Origin: Brevibacillus sp. SYP-B805
GTDB taxonomy: Bacteria > Bacillota > Bacilli > Brevibacillales > Brevibacillaceae
DNA: 64,000 nt
Reading direction: 5' to 3'
Assembly (NCBI RefSeq): GCF_011059135.1
Contig: NZ_JAALGD010000013.1
Location: forward strand, 62,001-126,000
In this document: positions 33,106 to 40,821 of the stretch, piece by piece
Numbering within the stretch: the stretch's first letter is position 1
Layout of the letters: each line of letters begins with the position of its first letter
Made by a program: the position numbers and the translations under genes
Notes under the pieces: generated by a model
The model's database searches: none
What the model saw: only the letters and a program-made list of their open reading frames with translations
What the model was told of the DNA's origin: nothing

Positions 33106-34329
33106 ATGCACACCCGTTCCTTGCGGCGAGTCGGTCTGTTGATGCTGATCGCGTTGTCAATCGCCACGGCATGCAGTTCCACACCAACCGCGCAGCCCGC
33201 CCCCCAACCGGCGATGCCTGCTTCTCCCGGCAGCGAACCGGTGCCCCCACCTGCCCAGCAACCGGCAGACACAGCGCCAGCGGAAGAGAGTACCCCTCCC
33301 TTCCTGAAGATCGTCGATTTTATAGATGCCCAACACGGATGGGTGGCCGGGGACAGGAGGGGTTCCGGCTCCCTGTGGAGGACGGCGGACGGAGGGAAGA
33401 CCTGGAAAGAGGAGCGTTTTCCCCATCTCTTCATCAGCGGGATGGCCTTTCTCAGCCAGGATACGGGGTGGATCGTCGGCGCATCGGATTGCCGGATTCA
33501 AGAGGGGCAGATCACCTGCCAAAAAGTGAACATCCTGCACCAGGGCACGAAGGACGGATCATGGGAAGAACAGTGGCAAGCCGATGCGTCCACCACAGAG
33601 AATGACCGTCCCGGTCAAATCGCCTTCCTCGATCCGCGCCACGGCTATGCCATTGCCGGCTCCGTGATGCTGCGCACAGTGGATGGAGGGACCCACTGGC
33701 AGACCGTCTCCTTCCCGGACAGCCGCTTTATCCCGGACCGGATGAGTTTTCCCAGTGCTGGCACCGGATGGGTTATCGGCAGAACGGGAACGGGCTGCAG
33801 CTTTCACGAACATGCCCAGGCACCAAATTGTACGCTGGCCGTTTACCAAACAGCGGACGGCGGCACCCACTGGGAAAGGCAGTACATGGCGAAACAATCC
33901 CCGACCGGATTGCTGGCCGCCATCGGCCTCGCATTCGTCAACGAGAACCAGGGATGGTTTCTGCAACATGAACTGGACATGCGGACCTCCAGCCTGTATG
34001 GAACCTCAAATGGGGGGAAGACGTGGACAAAACTGCTGCAAATGGAGGGAGGCCGCCCGTATACGGCTGGTCTGCAGTTCGTGTCTCCCGCCGTGGGATG
34101 GATCCCGTTAAGCATAGGAGCGGGACCGATCGAAGGCGGGCTGTTGGTCACGCGCAACGGGGGAAAACAGATGGAGACCGTCAGACAGCATACGCTGCTC
34201 AGCGTGGAGTACGTCGATTTTCTTTCCGAGCGGGAAGGCTGGGCAATCGGCAAGGAGGAGTTCGTTCCCGACAACAGCCTCTATTATACCGCTGACGGCG
34301 GAGAAACATGGCGGCGGATCAGCTTGTAA
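33106..34329 (+). CDS. Lipoprotein with BNR/Ycf48-like beta-propeller repeats
   Basis: A 407-residue exported lipoprotein. The signal peptide ends LSIATAC, with cysteine for lipidation near residue 23. A proline-rich linker (about 25-65) follows, then repeats with Asp-box character: LWRTADGGKTWKEE, LRTVDGGTHWQTV, VYQTADGGTHWERQ, GTSNGGKTWTKL and YYTADGGETWRR. This is the sialidase/Ycf48 propeller fold, usually structural. ATG 33106 is 9 bp after AAAGGA; ATG 33097 is too close. Ligand unknown. Confidence 0.82.
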   Translation: MHTRSLRRVGLLMLIALSIATACSSTPTAQPAPQPAMPASPGSEPVPPPAQQPADTAPAEESTPPFLKIVDFIDAQHGWVAGDRRGSGSLWRTADGGKTWKEERFPHLFISGMAFLSQDTGWIVGASDCRIQEGQITCQKVNILHQGTKDGSWEEQWQADASTTENDRPGQIAFLDPRHGYAIAGSVMLRTVDGGTHWQTVSFPDSRFIPDRMSFPSAGTGWVIGRTGTGCSFHEHAQAPNCTLAVYQTADGGTHWERQYMAKQSPTGLLAAIGLAFVNENQGWFLQHELDMRTSSLYGTSNGGKTWTKLLQMEGGRPYTAGLQFVSPAVGWIPLSIGAGPIEGGLLVTRNGGKQMETVRQHTLLSVEYVDFLSEREGWAIGKEEFVPDNSLYYTADGGETWRRISL

Positions 34330-34332
34330 AGC

Positions 34333-34369
34333 GATCCCCCCTTGGGACAAAGCAGCCCAAGGGGGGATC
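34333..34369 (+). terminator. 14-bp hairpin after BNR lipoprotein
   Basis: GATCCCCCCTTGGG / CCCAAGGGGGGATC, no clear U tract; the family A element follows and may do the terminating. Confidence 0.55.
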
Positions 34370-34386
34370 TATCCGTATATCAGAAG

Positions 34387-34590
34387 GGTTTAGTGCTTTA
34401 AATCAATAAAGCGAAGGCTGAAAGGATAGGGATCCCCGCCGACAACAGCGTTAGCTTAAGTCGGCGGGGTTATGGTTGGGGCCCCCGCCGACAACAGCAT
34501 GTTTAGGGGTCCCCAAAAAGTACTCGGATTAAGCATCGAAGGCCAACGTCACTTTTTGGGGTTGAGCATAGCTTACGCCGGCGGGGTTTA
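34387..34590 (+). repeat. Family A intergenic element, copy 5: tandem hairpins with a nested hairpin insertion
   Basis: 5' box GGTTTAGTGCTTTAAATCAA...TAAAGCGAAGG. Hairpin a: CCCCGCCGAC (34434-34443) with GTCGGCGGGG (34460-34469), loop AACAGCGTTAGCTTAA. Hairpin b, after GGTTGGGG: CCCCGCCG (34483-34490) with CGGCGGGG (34579-34586). The loop of b is split by 34500-34566, which itself holds an 11-bp perfect stem, CCCCAAAAAGT (34511-34521) with ACTTTTTGGGG (34551-34561). It abuts the stop of the leftward exonuclease gene. Confidence 0.7.
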
Positions 34591-35325
34591 CGGAAGGTTC
34601 CCGATCTCTTCATATACCTGTTGCAGATCCTTATAGCCATGCTTGACCGCCCGATCCAGGTAAATGCCCCACAGAAAGGCCGTGGCCAGCGCGTCCTGGT
34701 ACGCGTCATGCCGTTTGACGATGGGAATGCTGTGCATGGCGCAAAAGACATCGAGCGAGCTGTTTCCCATCGGTCTGGAGACCAGGCGGATCAGCATCAT
34801 TGTGTCGAGCAGGCGGTGAACAAACCGGGATTTGCTGGTTTTCCACAGCGCGGCCCGAAAGAACTCCCGCTCATGCCGGGAGTGATGGGCCACCAGCGGA
34901 CGACTGCCGACAAACTGAAAAAACCGGGAGAGCGCCGTCAAGGTATCGGGCGCATCCGCGACTGCCTGGGACGTGATGCCTGTGAGCGCTTCGATATGGG
35001 CCGGAATGGCCCTGCCGGGGTTGACCAGCGTCGAAAAGCTCTCGTTTGCCAGAACCTGCGAGCCCCGCATGGCTACGGCGCCAATGGAGATGATTTCATC
35101 GCCGCGTTGCGGATAAAAGCCGGTGGTCTCCAGATCGACGACGACCACTTCCAGCTGCTCCAGCGGCATTTCAATATTGGGAAATGGATGAAGTTCCTTG
35201 GCGAGCGAACGCAAAAATGCCTGATCCTTCAGATCGTTGCCGGAGACCGCCGACGACAGCTTCGACGGGATCCGGTTCTCCCGGTTCGCATTCCAGAGGC
35301 GGTTCAGCGGATTCCAGCCCGGCAT
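34588..35325 (-). CDS. 3'-5' exonuclease, DnaQ/DEDDh type
   Basis: A 245-residue exonuclease domain protein. ExoI VVVDLETTGFYPQ (D and E metal ligands), ExoII in LVAHHSRHEREFF (with Asp replaced by Glu/His context) and ExoIII RHDAYQDALATAFL, with the DEDDh histidine. Similar to the epsilon-like proteins encoded beside DUF294 nucleotidyltransferases. Its ATG overlaps the stop of the DUF294 gene by one base (ATGA type), so it is coupled and lies third in the amt operon. Nucleic-acid substrate unknown. Confidence 0.83.
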   Translation of the reverse strand: MPGWNPLNRLWNANRENRIPSKLSSAVSGNDLKDQAFLRSLAKELHPFPNIEMPLEQLEVVVVDLETTGFYPQRGDEIISIGAVAMRGSQVLANESFSTLVNPGRAIPAHIEALTGITSQAVADAPDTLTALSRFFQFVGSRPLVAHHSRHEREFFRAALWKTSKSRFVHRLLDTMMLIRLVSRPMGNSSLDVFCAMHSIPIVKRHDAYQDALATAFLWGIYLDRAVKHGYKDLQQVYEEIGNLP

Positions 35326-36407
35326 CAGCGATCCCCCTCATAGCGGGATGTGATTTTCTGCAAGTAGAGCGCGACCTTCATCGCCTGTCTTACCATGCCG
35401 ATCGTCTCCCGGGGCAGTTTTGCCAGCTGCAGATAGCTGCTGCTTTCATACAGATCGTCCTGCCACTGGGTGGCCGCCAGCAGGCGCAGGTCGGCGATTC
35501 GGTGAAAATGGCGCTGAACCGTCTCGCACAATTCCTCTTCCCACAGGTGCATGCTGCGGATGGCGTCGATCCGCTCCAACGTGCCGGTGGCGGTGATGCC
35601 GTTTGCGAGCGACCAAAGGCGGACGCAGTTGACATAAGGCAGATACAACCCGTTTTTCAGATGGATTCCCCCCCGGAACTTTCCGTTCACTTCCGTGATG
35701 ATGCGGCCGAACAGGCCGAGCGGAACGCGATGGCGCAGCGTGTTGCTGACGCAGCGTGCGATAAGCGGGGGATTGTCGGCGAGAAGCTGGTGGTAATCCG
35801 CTTTCCATCGGGCAAACAGCTGGTCATCCCCCAGGAGAAGACGTCCGTCGCCGGTTACGAGCAGGTAGCGGATGTTTTCCCAGGTGGGCGTCTCGTTCCA
35901 CTCGCGAAACATGGTGTCCCAATCCTGCAGGGATCGGTTCCAGCGGGAATTGGACGCCAGCACGTTTCCCTGACAGGGCGGATACCCCACCTCGGACAGC
36001 TTCGTCACCACCAATTGGCCGAACCGCCGGAAATAAGCGGCGATTTCTTCCTGTTCCCGTTGGCTGGCTTCAGGGGGAAGACGATAAACCATGCCGTTGT
36101 CCTGATCGCTGGCAAGCGACTGTTCCCTTCTGCCGCCGCTGCCAAACAGGAGAAACGCATAAGGCACGGGAGGATCTCCCATGCCCGCTGCCTTCATTTC
36201 CGCCAAACAACAGCGGATGGTTTGGATGATCAGCCGGTCGTGCAGCTGATTGATCAGCGGCGTCAGCCCTGCCGGCACGCCGGATGAGGCGTACGAGGCC
36301 GGAGCAAACGCTTCCCGGTGCAAACGGCTCAACTCCCCGACGGTGGTGGCGTTCGACACCCGCTGCAACGCGTCATGTAAGGGATTGTGCAGAGTATGCA
36401 GAGGCAC
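35325..36407 (-). CDS. DUF294 putative nucleotidyltransferase
   Basis: About 360 residues. The nucleotidyltransferase motif is FLLFGSGGRREQSLASDQDNGMVY (GSGGR...DQDNG), followed by the DUF294 C-terminal region (NPPLIARCVSNTLRHRVPLGLFGRIITE ...). Related GlnD-like domains link to nitrogen signalling, and here it directly follows the ammonium transporter. GTG 36407 is preferred (GGGAAGG upstream), giving 35 bp overlap with amt; ATG 36461 would give 89 bp overlap. Unlike many members it has no CBS domains. The operon suggests control of, or response to, ammonium uptake (inference). Confidence 0.8.
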   Translation of the reverse strand: MPLHTLHNPLHDALQRVSNATTVGELSRLHREAFAPASYASSGVPAGLTPLINQLHDRLIIQTIRCCLAEMKAAGMGDPPVPYAFLLFGSGGRREQSLASDQDNGMVYRLPPEASQREQEEIAAYFRRFGQLVVTKLSEVGYPPCQGNVLASNSRWNRSLQDWDTMFREWNETPTWENIRYLLVTGDGRLLLGDDQLFARWKADYHQLLADNPPLIARCVSNTLRHRVPLGLFGRIITEVNGKFRGGIHLKNGLYLPYVNCVRLWSLANGITATGTLERIDAIRSMHLWEEELCETVQRHFHRIADLRLLAATQWQDDLYESSSYLQLAKLPRETIGMVRQAMKVALYLQKITSRYEGDR

Positions 36408-37722
36408 TCCCGCCTTCCCGATGCACCTTGCTGTCGTGATGCAGCAGCTCCGGATAGCCATAGGTGCCGTGTTCGCTCAGGTCGAGACCAACCACCTCTT
36501 CTTCCTCAGTGACGCGGAGTCCCATCGTCGCCTTCATGATTGCCAACAGCCCATACGAGACGGCAAACACGTAGACCAATGCACCGGCAAGGCCAAGCGC
36601 CTGTACGCCCAGTTGGTGGAACCCGCCGCCATAGAAGAGGCCTGGTGCGCCGATGCCCACTTTTTCAACCAGTTCAGGCGTGGCGAACAGCCCGGTAGAG
36701 AGCGTGCCCCAGATCCCGGCGATCCCGTGTACGGAGAAGGCGTATACCGGATCGTCAATTCCGAGGCGATCGAAGAGGATAGCGGTATAGAATGTCACGA
36801 TTCCTGCCACCGCGCCGATTACTACGGCCGCCCATGGCTCCACGAACGCGCAGGATGCGGTGATGGCGACCAGCGCGGCGAGCACCCCGTTCAGCATGCT
36901 GGGGATGTCCGCTTTCCCCATGACGATCCAGGAGATGGCCAGCGCGGCTACGGCACCCGCAGCGGCAGCCAGGTTGGTCGTCAGGGCGACGTACCCGAAG
37001 AAGCCGGAGACGGAGCCAAGCGTGGAACCGGCGTTGAAGCCGAACCAGCCTACCCACAGAATGATGACGCCCAAGACGGTGTAGACCTGGTTGTGGCCGG
37101 GAATCAGGTTGGAGCTGCCGTCCCTGTTGTATTTGCCGATACGCGGCTTCAACAGGATGGTGGCAGCCAGCGCAGCCACGGCTCCCTGCAGGTGGACGAC
37201 GGTGGAACCGGCGAAGTCCTGCATGCCCAGCGAGCCGAGCCATCCGCCCCCCCATACCCAGTGGCCCACCACCGGATAGATCAGGACCGTAAACAACACG
37301 CCGAAGACGAAGTAGACCGACAGTTTCGCCCGTTCGGCAAATCCGCCCCAGGCGATGGCCAGCGACACACCGGCAAACCCGAGTTGAAAGAGGAATTTGA
37401 TGCCGGCCGGAATGGAAGCGTAGGAAAGCGACTGAAATGCGGCCGCAGCCTGTTCTTCCGACCCGTCAAAAAAGAATCCGGAAAGACCGATAAAAGAGTT
37501 CCCTGTACCAAACGTAAACCCGAATCCCAACGCCCAGAACGCCAGCGAGCAGATGCCAAACGTCAGGATCGTCTTGCCGGCGACGTGGCCGGCGTTTTTC
37601 ATCCGGGTCGAGCCTGCTTCCAGCAGGGCGAAGCCTGCCTGCATGAAGATGACCAGGACAGCGGCCACCATGACCCAGGTGGCATCGACCGCGGAAGCAA
37701 CTTGTGACAAAGTAGGTTCCAT
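36373..37722 (-). CDS. amt: Ammonium transporter
   Basis: A 449-residue Amt/Rh channel with 11 helices. Signatures include DATWVMVAAVLVIFMQAGFALLEAG, FAGSTVVHLQGAVAALAAT (first pore His region), NAGSTLGS and AFSVHGIAGIWGTLSTG (second pore His). The cytoplasmic tail ends in GLDLSEHGTYGYPEL, the usual GlnK contact. ATG 37722 was chosen for GGGAGTG 6 bp upstream; ATG 37737 is possible. A perfect TnrA/GlnR site lies 46 bp upstream. No glnK gene is adjacent; DUF294 and exonuclease genes follow instead. Confidence 0.95.
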   Translation of the reverse strand: MEPTLSQVASAVDATWVMVAAVLVIFMQAGFALLEAGSTRMKNAGHVAGKTILTFGICSLAFWALGFGFTFGTGNSFIGLSGFFFDGSEEQAAAAFQSLSYASIPAGIKFLFQLGFAGVSLAIAWGGFAERAKLSVYFVFGVLFTVLIYPVVGHWVWGGGWLGSLGMQDFAGSTVVHLQGAVAALAATILLKPRIGKYNRDGSSNLIPGHNQVYTVLGVIILWVGWFGFNAGSTLGSVSGFFGYVALTTNLAAAAGAVAALAISWIVMGKADIPSMLNGVLAALVAITASCAFVEPWAAVVIGAVAGIVTFYTAILFDRLGIDDPVYAFSVHGIAGIWGTLSTGLFATPELVEKVGIGAPGLFYGGGFHQLGVQALGLAGALVYVFAVSYGLLAIMKATMGLRVTEEEEVVGLDLSEHGTYGYPELLHHDSKVHREGGSASAYSAQSLT

Positions 37723-37768
37723 ATCCATCACTCCCATCCGCGTCAGAAAACCTGACGTAATTTATATA

Positions 37769-37785
37769 TGTCAGATTATATGACA
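37769..37785 (-). promoter_or_regulatory. TnrA/GlnR binding site
   Basis: TGTCAGATTATATGACA fits the Bacillus TnrA/GlnR consensus TGTNANAWWWTMTNACA at every defined position. It lies 46 bp upstream of the amt start, where TnrA would activate under nitrogen limitation or GlnR repress. A further dyad GTCAGAAAACCTGAC lies at 37743-37757. Confidence 0.85.
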
Positions 37786-37836
37786 TTGAGGTGTGATGCG
37801 CAATTGTTTTCCATCCATTCAACGAGTCTTTTTCCA

Positions 37837-37871
37837 TAAAAAAAATTCTTCTCCCTATGCGGAGAAGAATT
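37837..37871 (-). terminator. Intrinsic terminator for MFS gene (leftward)
   Basis: AATTCTTCTCC (37844-37854) with GGAGAAGAATT (37861-37871), overlapping the stop; leftward followed by a run of T. Confidence 0.85.
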
Positions 37872-39135
37872 GCTCCTGTTCCGTTCGTTTCCGTCTCTCC
37901 CGCCGGTCAAGCCAGAATCCGGCGGCCACGGCTGCCGCCAGAAACAGGCCGCTTGCCAGAAAAAGCCGTTCCACCGGCCATGCTCCCAACCCGAAAACGC
38001 CCAGGGAAGAGGAGAGCACACAGCAAAAGGTAAATGTCAGCATATTTAACGCGAAAACTTTTCCGGTGTTGGCATTCTCCACCTTCGTTTGAATGGCTGT
38101 GGTCTGCGGGATGCCGATCAGCGGTCCGCCGATGCCGGCGATGCTGGCCGACGCGAACGCGAAATGCGAGTATTCCCCGCCGAGCGACAGGGCCAGAAAG
38201 CCGACGCTCTGAAACAGCCATCCCGTCAGGATGACGAGCAAATGGTTCTGATAGGAAAAACGCGCCATAAACAAGCTGCCGAGCAAATTGCCGGCTCCGT
38301 AAAATCCGACAAGAACGCCTAGCATCCCGGCATCGCCGCCGCCCATCTGTTGGGCAAGCACCGGAAACCCGACGCTCCAGCAGAGCTGCCAGACGAGAAA
38401 GCCGATGTTGCCAAACAGCAGAATGTACAGGAGTTGGCGTTTGCCTGCCACTTCCCTGCAGGCGGAGCCGATGTCCCGGATGTACTGCCGCGCCGGAAGC
38501 CGCCCGCTTGCGCTGTCGCCCTCCGCCCGGAGCTGTTCGCGGATGGAGTAGACGAAGAGGGCGGACAGCAGATAACTGCCCGCATTGACAAAAAAGAGCG
38601 CGGCAATCGGCACGCTGGCAGCAAAAAGGCCGATCGCCATCGGAGCCAGAATGCGGATGGTGCGAAAGGTGGTATCCAGGATGGCGTTGGCCTGGCTCAG
38701 CTGTTCTACCGGGACAGTGGCTTTCAAGGCGACGGTTTTGGCCGGAAAGAACAGGGTGGAGAAGACGCCGAGCACAAACTGCGCCGCCATGAAAAAAAGG
38801 AGCTTATCCATCCCGGCGATCACCATGCTGCCCACCGCCAGCACGACCAGGAGGCGGGCTGCGTCAGCGCTGACCATCAGCAGGCGGGAACTGTACCGGT
38901 CCGCCAGCACGCCGCCGATCAGATAGAAAAGGAAGCCGGCGACCATGTCCGGTATGGGGATGAGGCTGAGGGCGGTCGCCGATTTCGTCTGCTGGAGCAG
39001 GTACCAGAGCAGGGCGATGCCGTAAAACTGGTCGCCGATGTTGGAGGTAACCTGGGCAAGCCACAAACGCAAAAAAGAACGGTTCTTCCATAATGACGCT
39101 TGAGCCGTTAGCGCGACTCCCCCTGAATTGGCCAT
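37855..39135 (-). CDS. MFS transporter, EntS/macrolide-exporter-like
   Basis: A 426-residue twelve-helix major facilitator protein of the group with FLRLWLAQVTSNIGDQFYGIALLWYLLQQT at the N-terminus and GGVLADRYSSRLLMVSADAARLLV as motif A region (EntS, MefA-like proteins). It likely exports a small molecule. ATG 39135 follows GGGAGATACCT. An ArsR gene lies upstream on the same strand but has its own terminator, so it may regulate from a separate transcript. Confidence 0.83.
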   Translation of the reverse strand: MANSGGVALTAQASLWKNRSFLRLWLAQVTSNIGDQFYGIALLWYLLQQTKSATALSLIPIPDMVAGFLFYLIGGVLADRYSSRLLMVSADAARLLVVLAVGSMVIAGMDKLLFFMAAQFVLGVFSTLFFPAKTVALKATVPVEQLSQANAILDTTFRTIRILAPMAIGLFAASVPIAALFFVNAGSYLLSALFVYSIREQLRAEGDSASGRLPARQYIRDIGSACREVAGKRQLLYILLFGNIGFLVWQLCWSVGFPVLAQQMGGGDAGMLGVLVGFYGAGNLLGSLFMARFSYQNHLLVILTGWLFQSVGFLALSLGGEYSHFAFASASIAGIGGPLIGIPQTTAIQTKVENANTGKVFALNMLTFTFCCVLSSSLGVFGLGAWPVERLFLASGLFLAAAVAAGFWLDRRERRKRTEQEQFFSA

Positions 39136-39412
39136 AGGTATCTCCCATTTTGATCAAAGATTTTTTACCAGGATAGCAGGAAGGAGTTGGAAAGTAAAGA
39201 GGGGATTACAATGGCGCTTTGCATCCGGACAGGTCCGCGGAAATGCCGTACGCAGCGCGCAGGGTGGGGAGAAGCGGCGAGACGAGAAACGTATCCGTCC
39301 CGATCAGAAAACGGCCAAAAAGAGAATCGCAACCATTTTCCCCATGTGAATGCACACATCCTTTTTTGAAAATTTTATAGTTAATTAGTTAAACAACATT
39401 TGAACTACATAA
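39136..39412. other. Gene-free stretch between MFS and ArsR genes
   Basis: Contains the MFS leader and, near 39377-39395, an AT-rich run TATAGTTAATTAGTTAAAC that could be the promoter or operator of the MFS gene. Short open frames here have no convincing support. Confidence 0.5.
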
Positions 39413-39437
39413 CGAAAAAAAAAGATACCTGCTCAAA
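39413..39437 (-). terminator. Intrinsic terminator overlapping the ArsR stop
   Basis: Leftward GATACC-loop-GGTATC spans the last codons (ACC CTT TGA) and is followed by nine T. Confidence 0.75.
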
Positions 39438-39723
39438 GGGTATCCAGAAAACCGGGTAAGAACCGGTCGAATGTTTCCTTATTCAGGCTGACAAATTTGG
39501 TTTGGGCCTCCTTTCTCACCTTGATCAAACCCGCTTCCCGCAATGTCCGGAAATGATACGACGCATTGGACTTGGAGGAAACGCAATCCGCACCGGCCTC
39601 GGTACAGCTCATTTCCTCCTTTGATGCGTACAGATTCTTGATGATGCCAAGCCGGGTATCATCGGCCAGAGCCTTAAAAATCTTCACACGCTGCTCGGTA
39701 ATGGATGGTTGTTCAATATTCAT
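39433..39723 (-). CDS. ArsR family regulator (cysteine-containing)
   Basis: A 96-residue winged helix: RVKIFKALADDTRLGIIKNLYASKEEMSC, then the recognition helix SKSNASYHFRTLREAGLIKVRKE. Cysteines in MSCTEAGADCVSSKS just before the recognition helix could bind a metal or sense thiol stress, but the spacing is not the classic ELCVCDL. Start ATG 39723. Terminator overlaps its stop. It precedes the MFS exporter, and a dyad region before that gene may be its target. Confidence 0.83.
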   Translation of the reverse strand: MNIEQPSITEQRVKIFKALADDTRLGIIKNLYASKEEMSCTEAGADCVSSKSNASYHFRTLREAGLIKVRKEAQTKFVSLNKETFDRFLPGFLDTL

Positions 39724-39761
39724 AGAACTATCATAGCAGGTATCTGGAAAAATGCAACCCG

Positions 39762-39974
39762 TCAGTACAGCCTGCGTGCTCCCCCGTTACGGAGACGCCT
39801 TTTGCGCGGCGCGATGTTGGCCAGCCACTTGCCGGTCCCGACAAATTCACAGTATCCTGCTTCGGTATCATCGTCAAACAGGCTGCTGGCAGTGCACCAC
39901 CTCTTCTGACAGGCAGGAAGCCATCTCGAAGCATCGGATGGGCCATCATGCATGGAGCGGGACATGAACGGCAT
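39762..39974 (-). CDS. Small basic hypothetical protein
   Basis: A 70-residue frame starting MPFMSRSMHDGPSDASRW with three cysteines (PACQKRWCTASS, AGYCEF) and a basic tail (APRKRRLRNGGARRLY). ATG 39974 has AAGGAGAGAGG 6 bp upstream, which is the main support. It ends 39 bp before the ArsR start on the same strand and may lead that transcript. No family is recognised; the GC-rich composition means a chance frame is possible. Confidence 0.45.
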   Translation of the reverse strand: MPFMSRSMHDGPSDASRWLPACQKRWCTASSLFDDDTEAGYCEFVGTGKWLANIAPRKRRLRNGGARRLY

Positions 39975-40197
39975 ATTCCTCTCTCCTTCTTATCGATTCC
40001 TTGTCACCTATTTTATGGTCGCCCGTTTTTAATCATTCGAAACGGGGCATCGGAAAATACAGCGAAACCGGCACGCCTTCTTCTGTACCTGCGGCTTGGG
40101 TTGCGGAAGGGAGAGCGGCTGGTCAACCCATTTTTTCGGGACGGGACGCGATGCGCTATACTATACCTGATGGATTGGATAGCAGGAGGATAACCGG

Positions 40198-40530
40198 ATG
40201 GACGAGCGTGTCATCATCGTGGAAGGAAAAACGGATCGGGAGCGGCTGAAGCGGGTGTTGGCCGAGACGGTTGCCATTTATTGCACGTACGGTTCTTATC
40301 ATGCGGAAAAAATCGAACGGTTGGCGGAGAAGATCGGTCCGGCAGCCGAGGTGTATATTTTCACGGATGAAGATTACAGCGGCAGGAAGCTGCGGGCCCA
40401 ACTGCGGGAGGATTTCCCCGATGCGATTCATCTGTATACGAAAAAAGAGTTCGCGGAAGTGGCCCGCACGCCTGACGAGGTCCTGGCGGAAATTCTGGAG
40501 GAAGCAGGTTTTCTGGTTCAGAGCGGGTAG
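40198..40530 (+). CDS. Small TOPRIM-domain protein
   Basis: A 110-residue stand-alone TOPRIM fold. The acidic residues are E9 in VIIVEGKTDRERL and D57/D59 in IFTDEDYSGRKLR, as in RNase M5 and DnaG-like TOPRIM domains. It probably acts on nucleic acid with Mg2+. It lacks the C-terminal part of RnmV. ATG 40198 follows AGGAGGATAACC; TATACT at 40157 may be the -10. Function not established. Confidence 0.8.
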   Translation: MDERVIIVEGKTDRERLKRVLAETVAIYCTYGSYHAEKIERLAEKIGPAAEVYIFTDEDYSGRKLRAQLREDFPDAIHLYTKKEFAEVARTPDEVLAEILEEAGFLVQSG

Positions 40531-40599
40531 GTTGATCCAAAGAATAAGTTCGCTCCCCAATGGCAATACCAATGCTAACAACAGACTCTACACCCGGGA

Positions 40600-40821
40600 G
40601 TGAATCTTGTGCGCCAATTGCTTGCCTATGTCGGGCGGATGAACATCCTCGCGTGGTTTTTGGGCCTCTTCGTTGCCCATGCCGCGCTGTACCTGCTGCT
40701 GGGAACGGCCACCTGGCTGTCCACCTCGCTGCTCGCCGCAGCTGTTTGGGGGGCGGTCCTGCTGTTGGTCAGGTGGGGCGTGAGACGATGGGCGGGGAAC
40801 GAGGAGGGATTTCGCCGGTGA
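40600..40821 (+). CDS. Small membrane protein, two helices
   Basis: A 73-residue protein with two hydrophobic segments (ILAWFLGLFVAHAALYLLLG and LLAAAVWGAVLLLVRWGV). GTG 40600 or GTG 40609 with GGGAGTG upstream. Its TGA overlaps the GTG of the LysM-CAP gene (GTGA), so both are coupled. No family recognised. Confidence 0.6.
   Translation: MNLVRQLLAYVGRMNILAWFLGLFVAHAALYLLLGTATWLSTSLLAAAVWGAVLLLVRWGVRRWAGNEEGFRR

Noticed and set aside
20776..34590. Family A elements as a CRISPR array
   Set aside because: Copies are kilobases apart, variable in length and have no regular spacers.
36250..37707. Open frame of 485 codons antisense to amt
   Set aside because: Mirror of the transporter's codon bias; its composition (many Asp, Gly, Gln, His, Arg) is typical of antisense translation.
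39187..39369. Short rightward frame in the MFS/ArsR gap
   Set aside because: Composition looks random and the opposite strand is equally open; no conserved feature.
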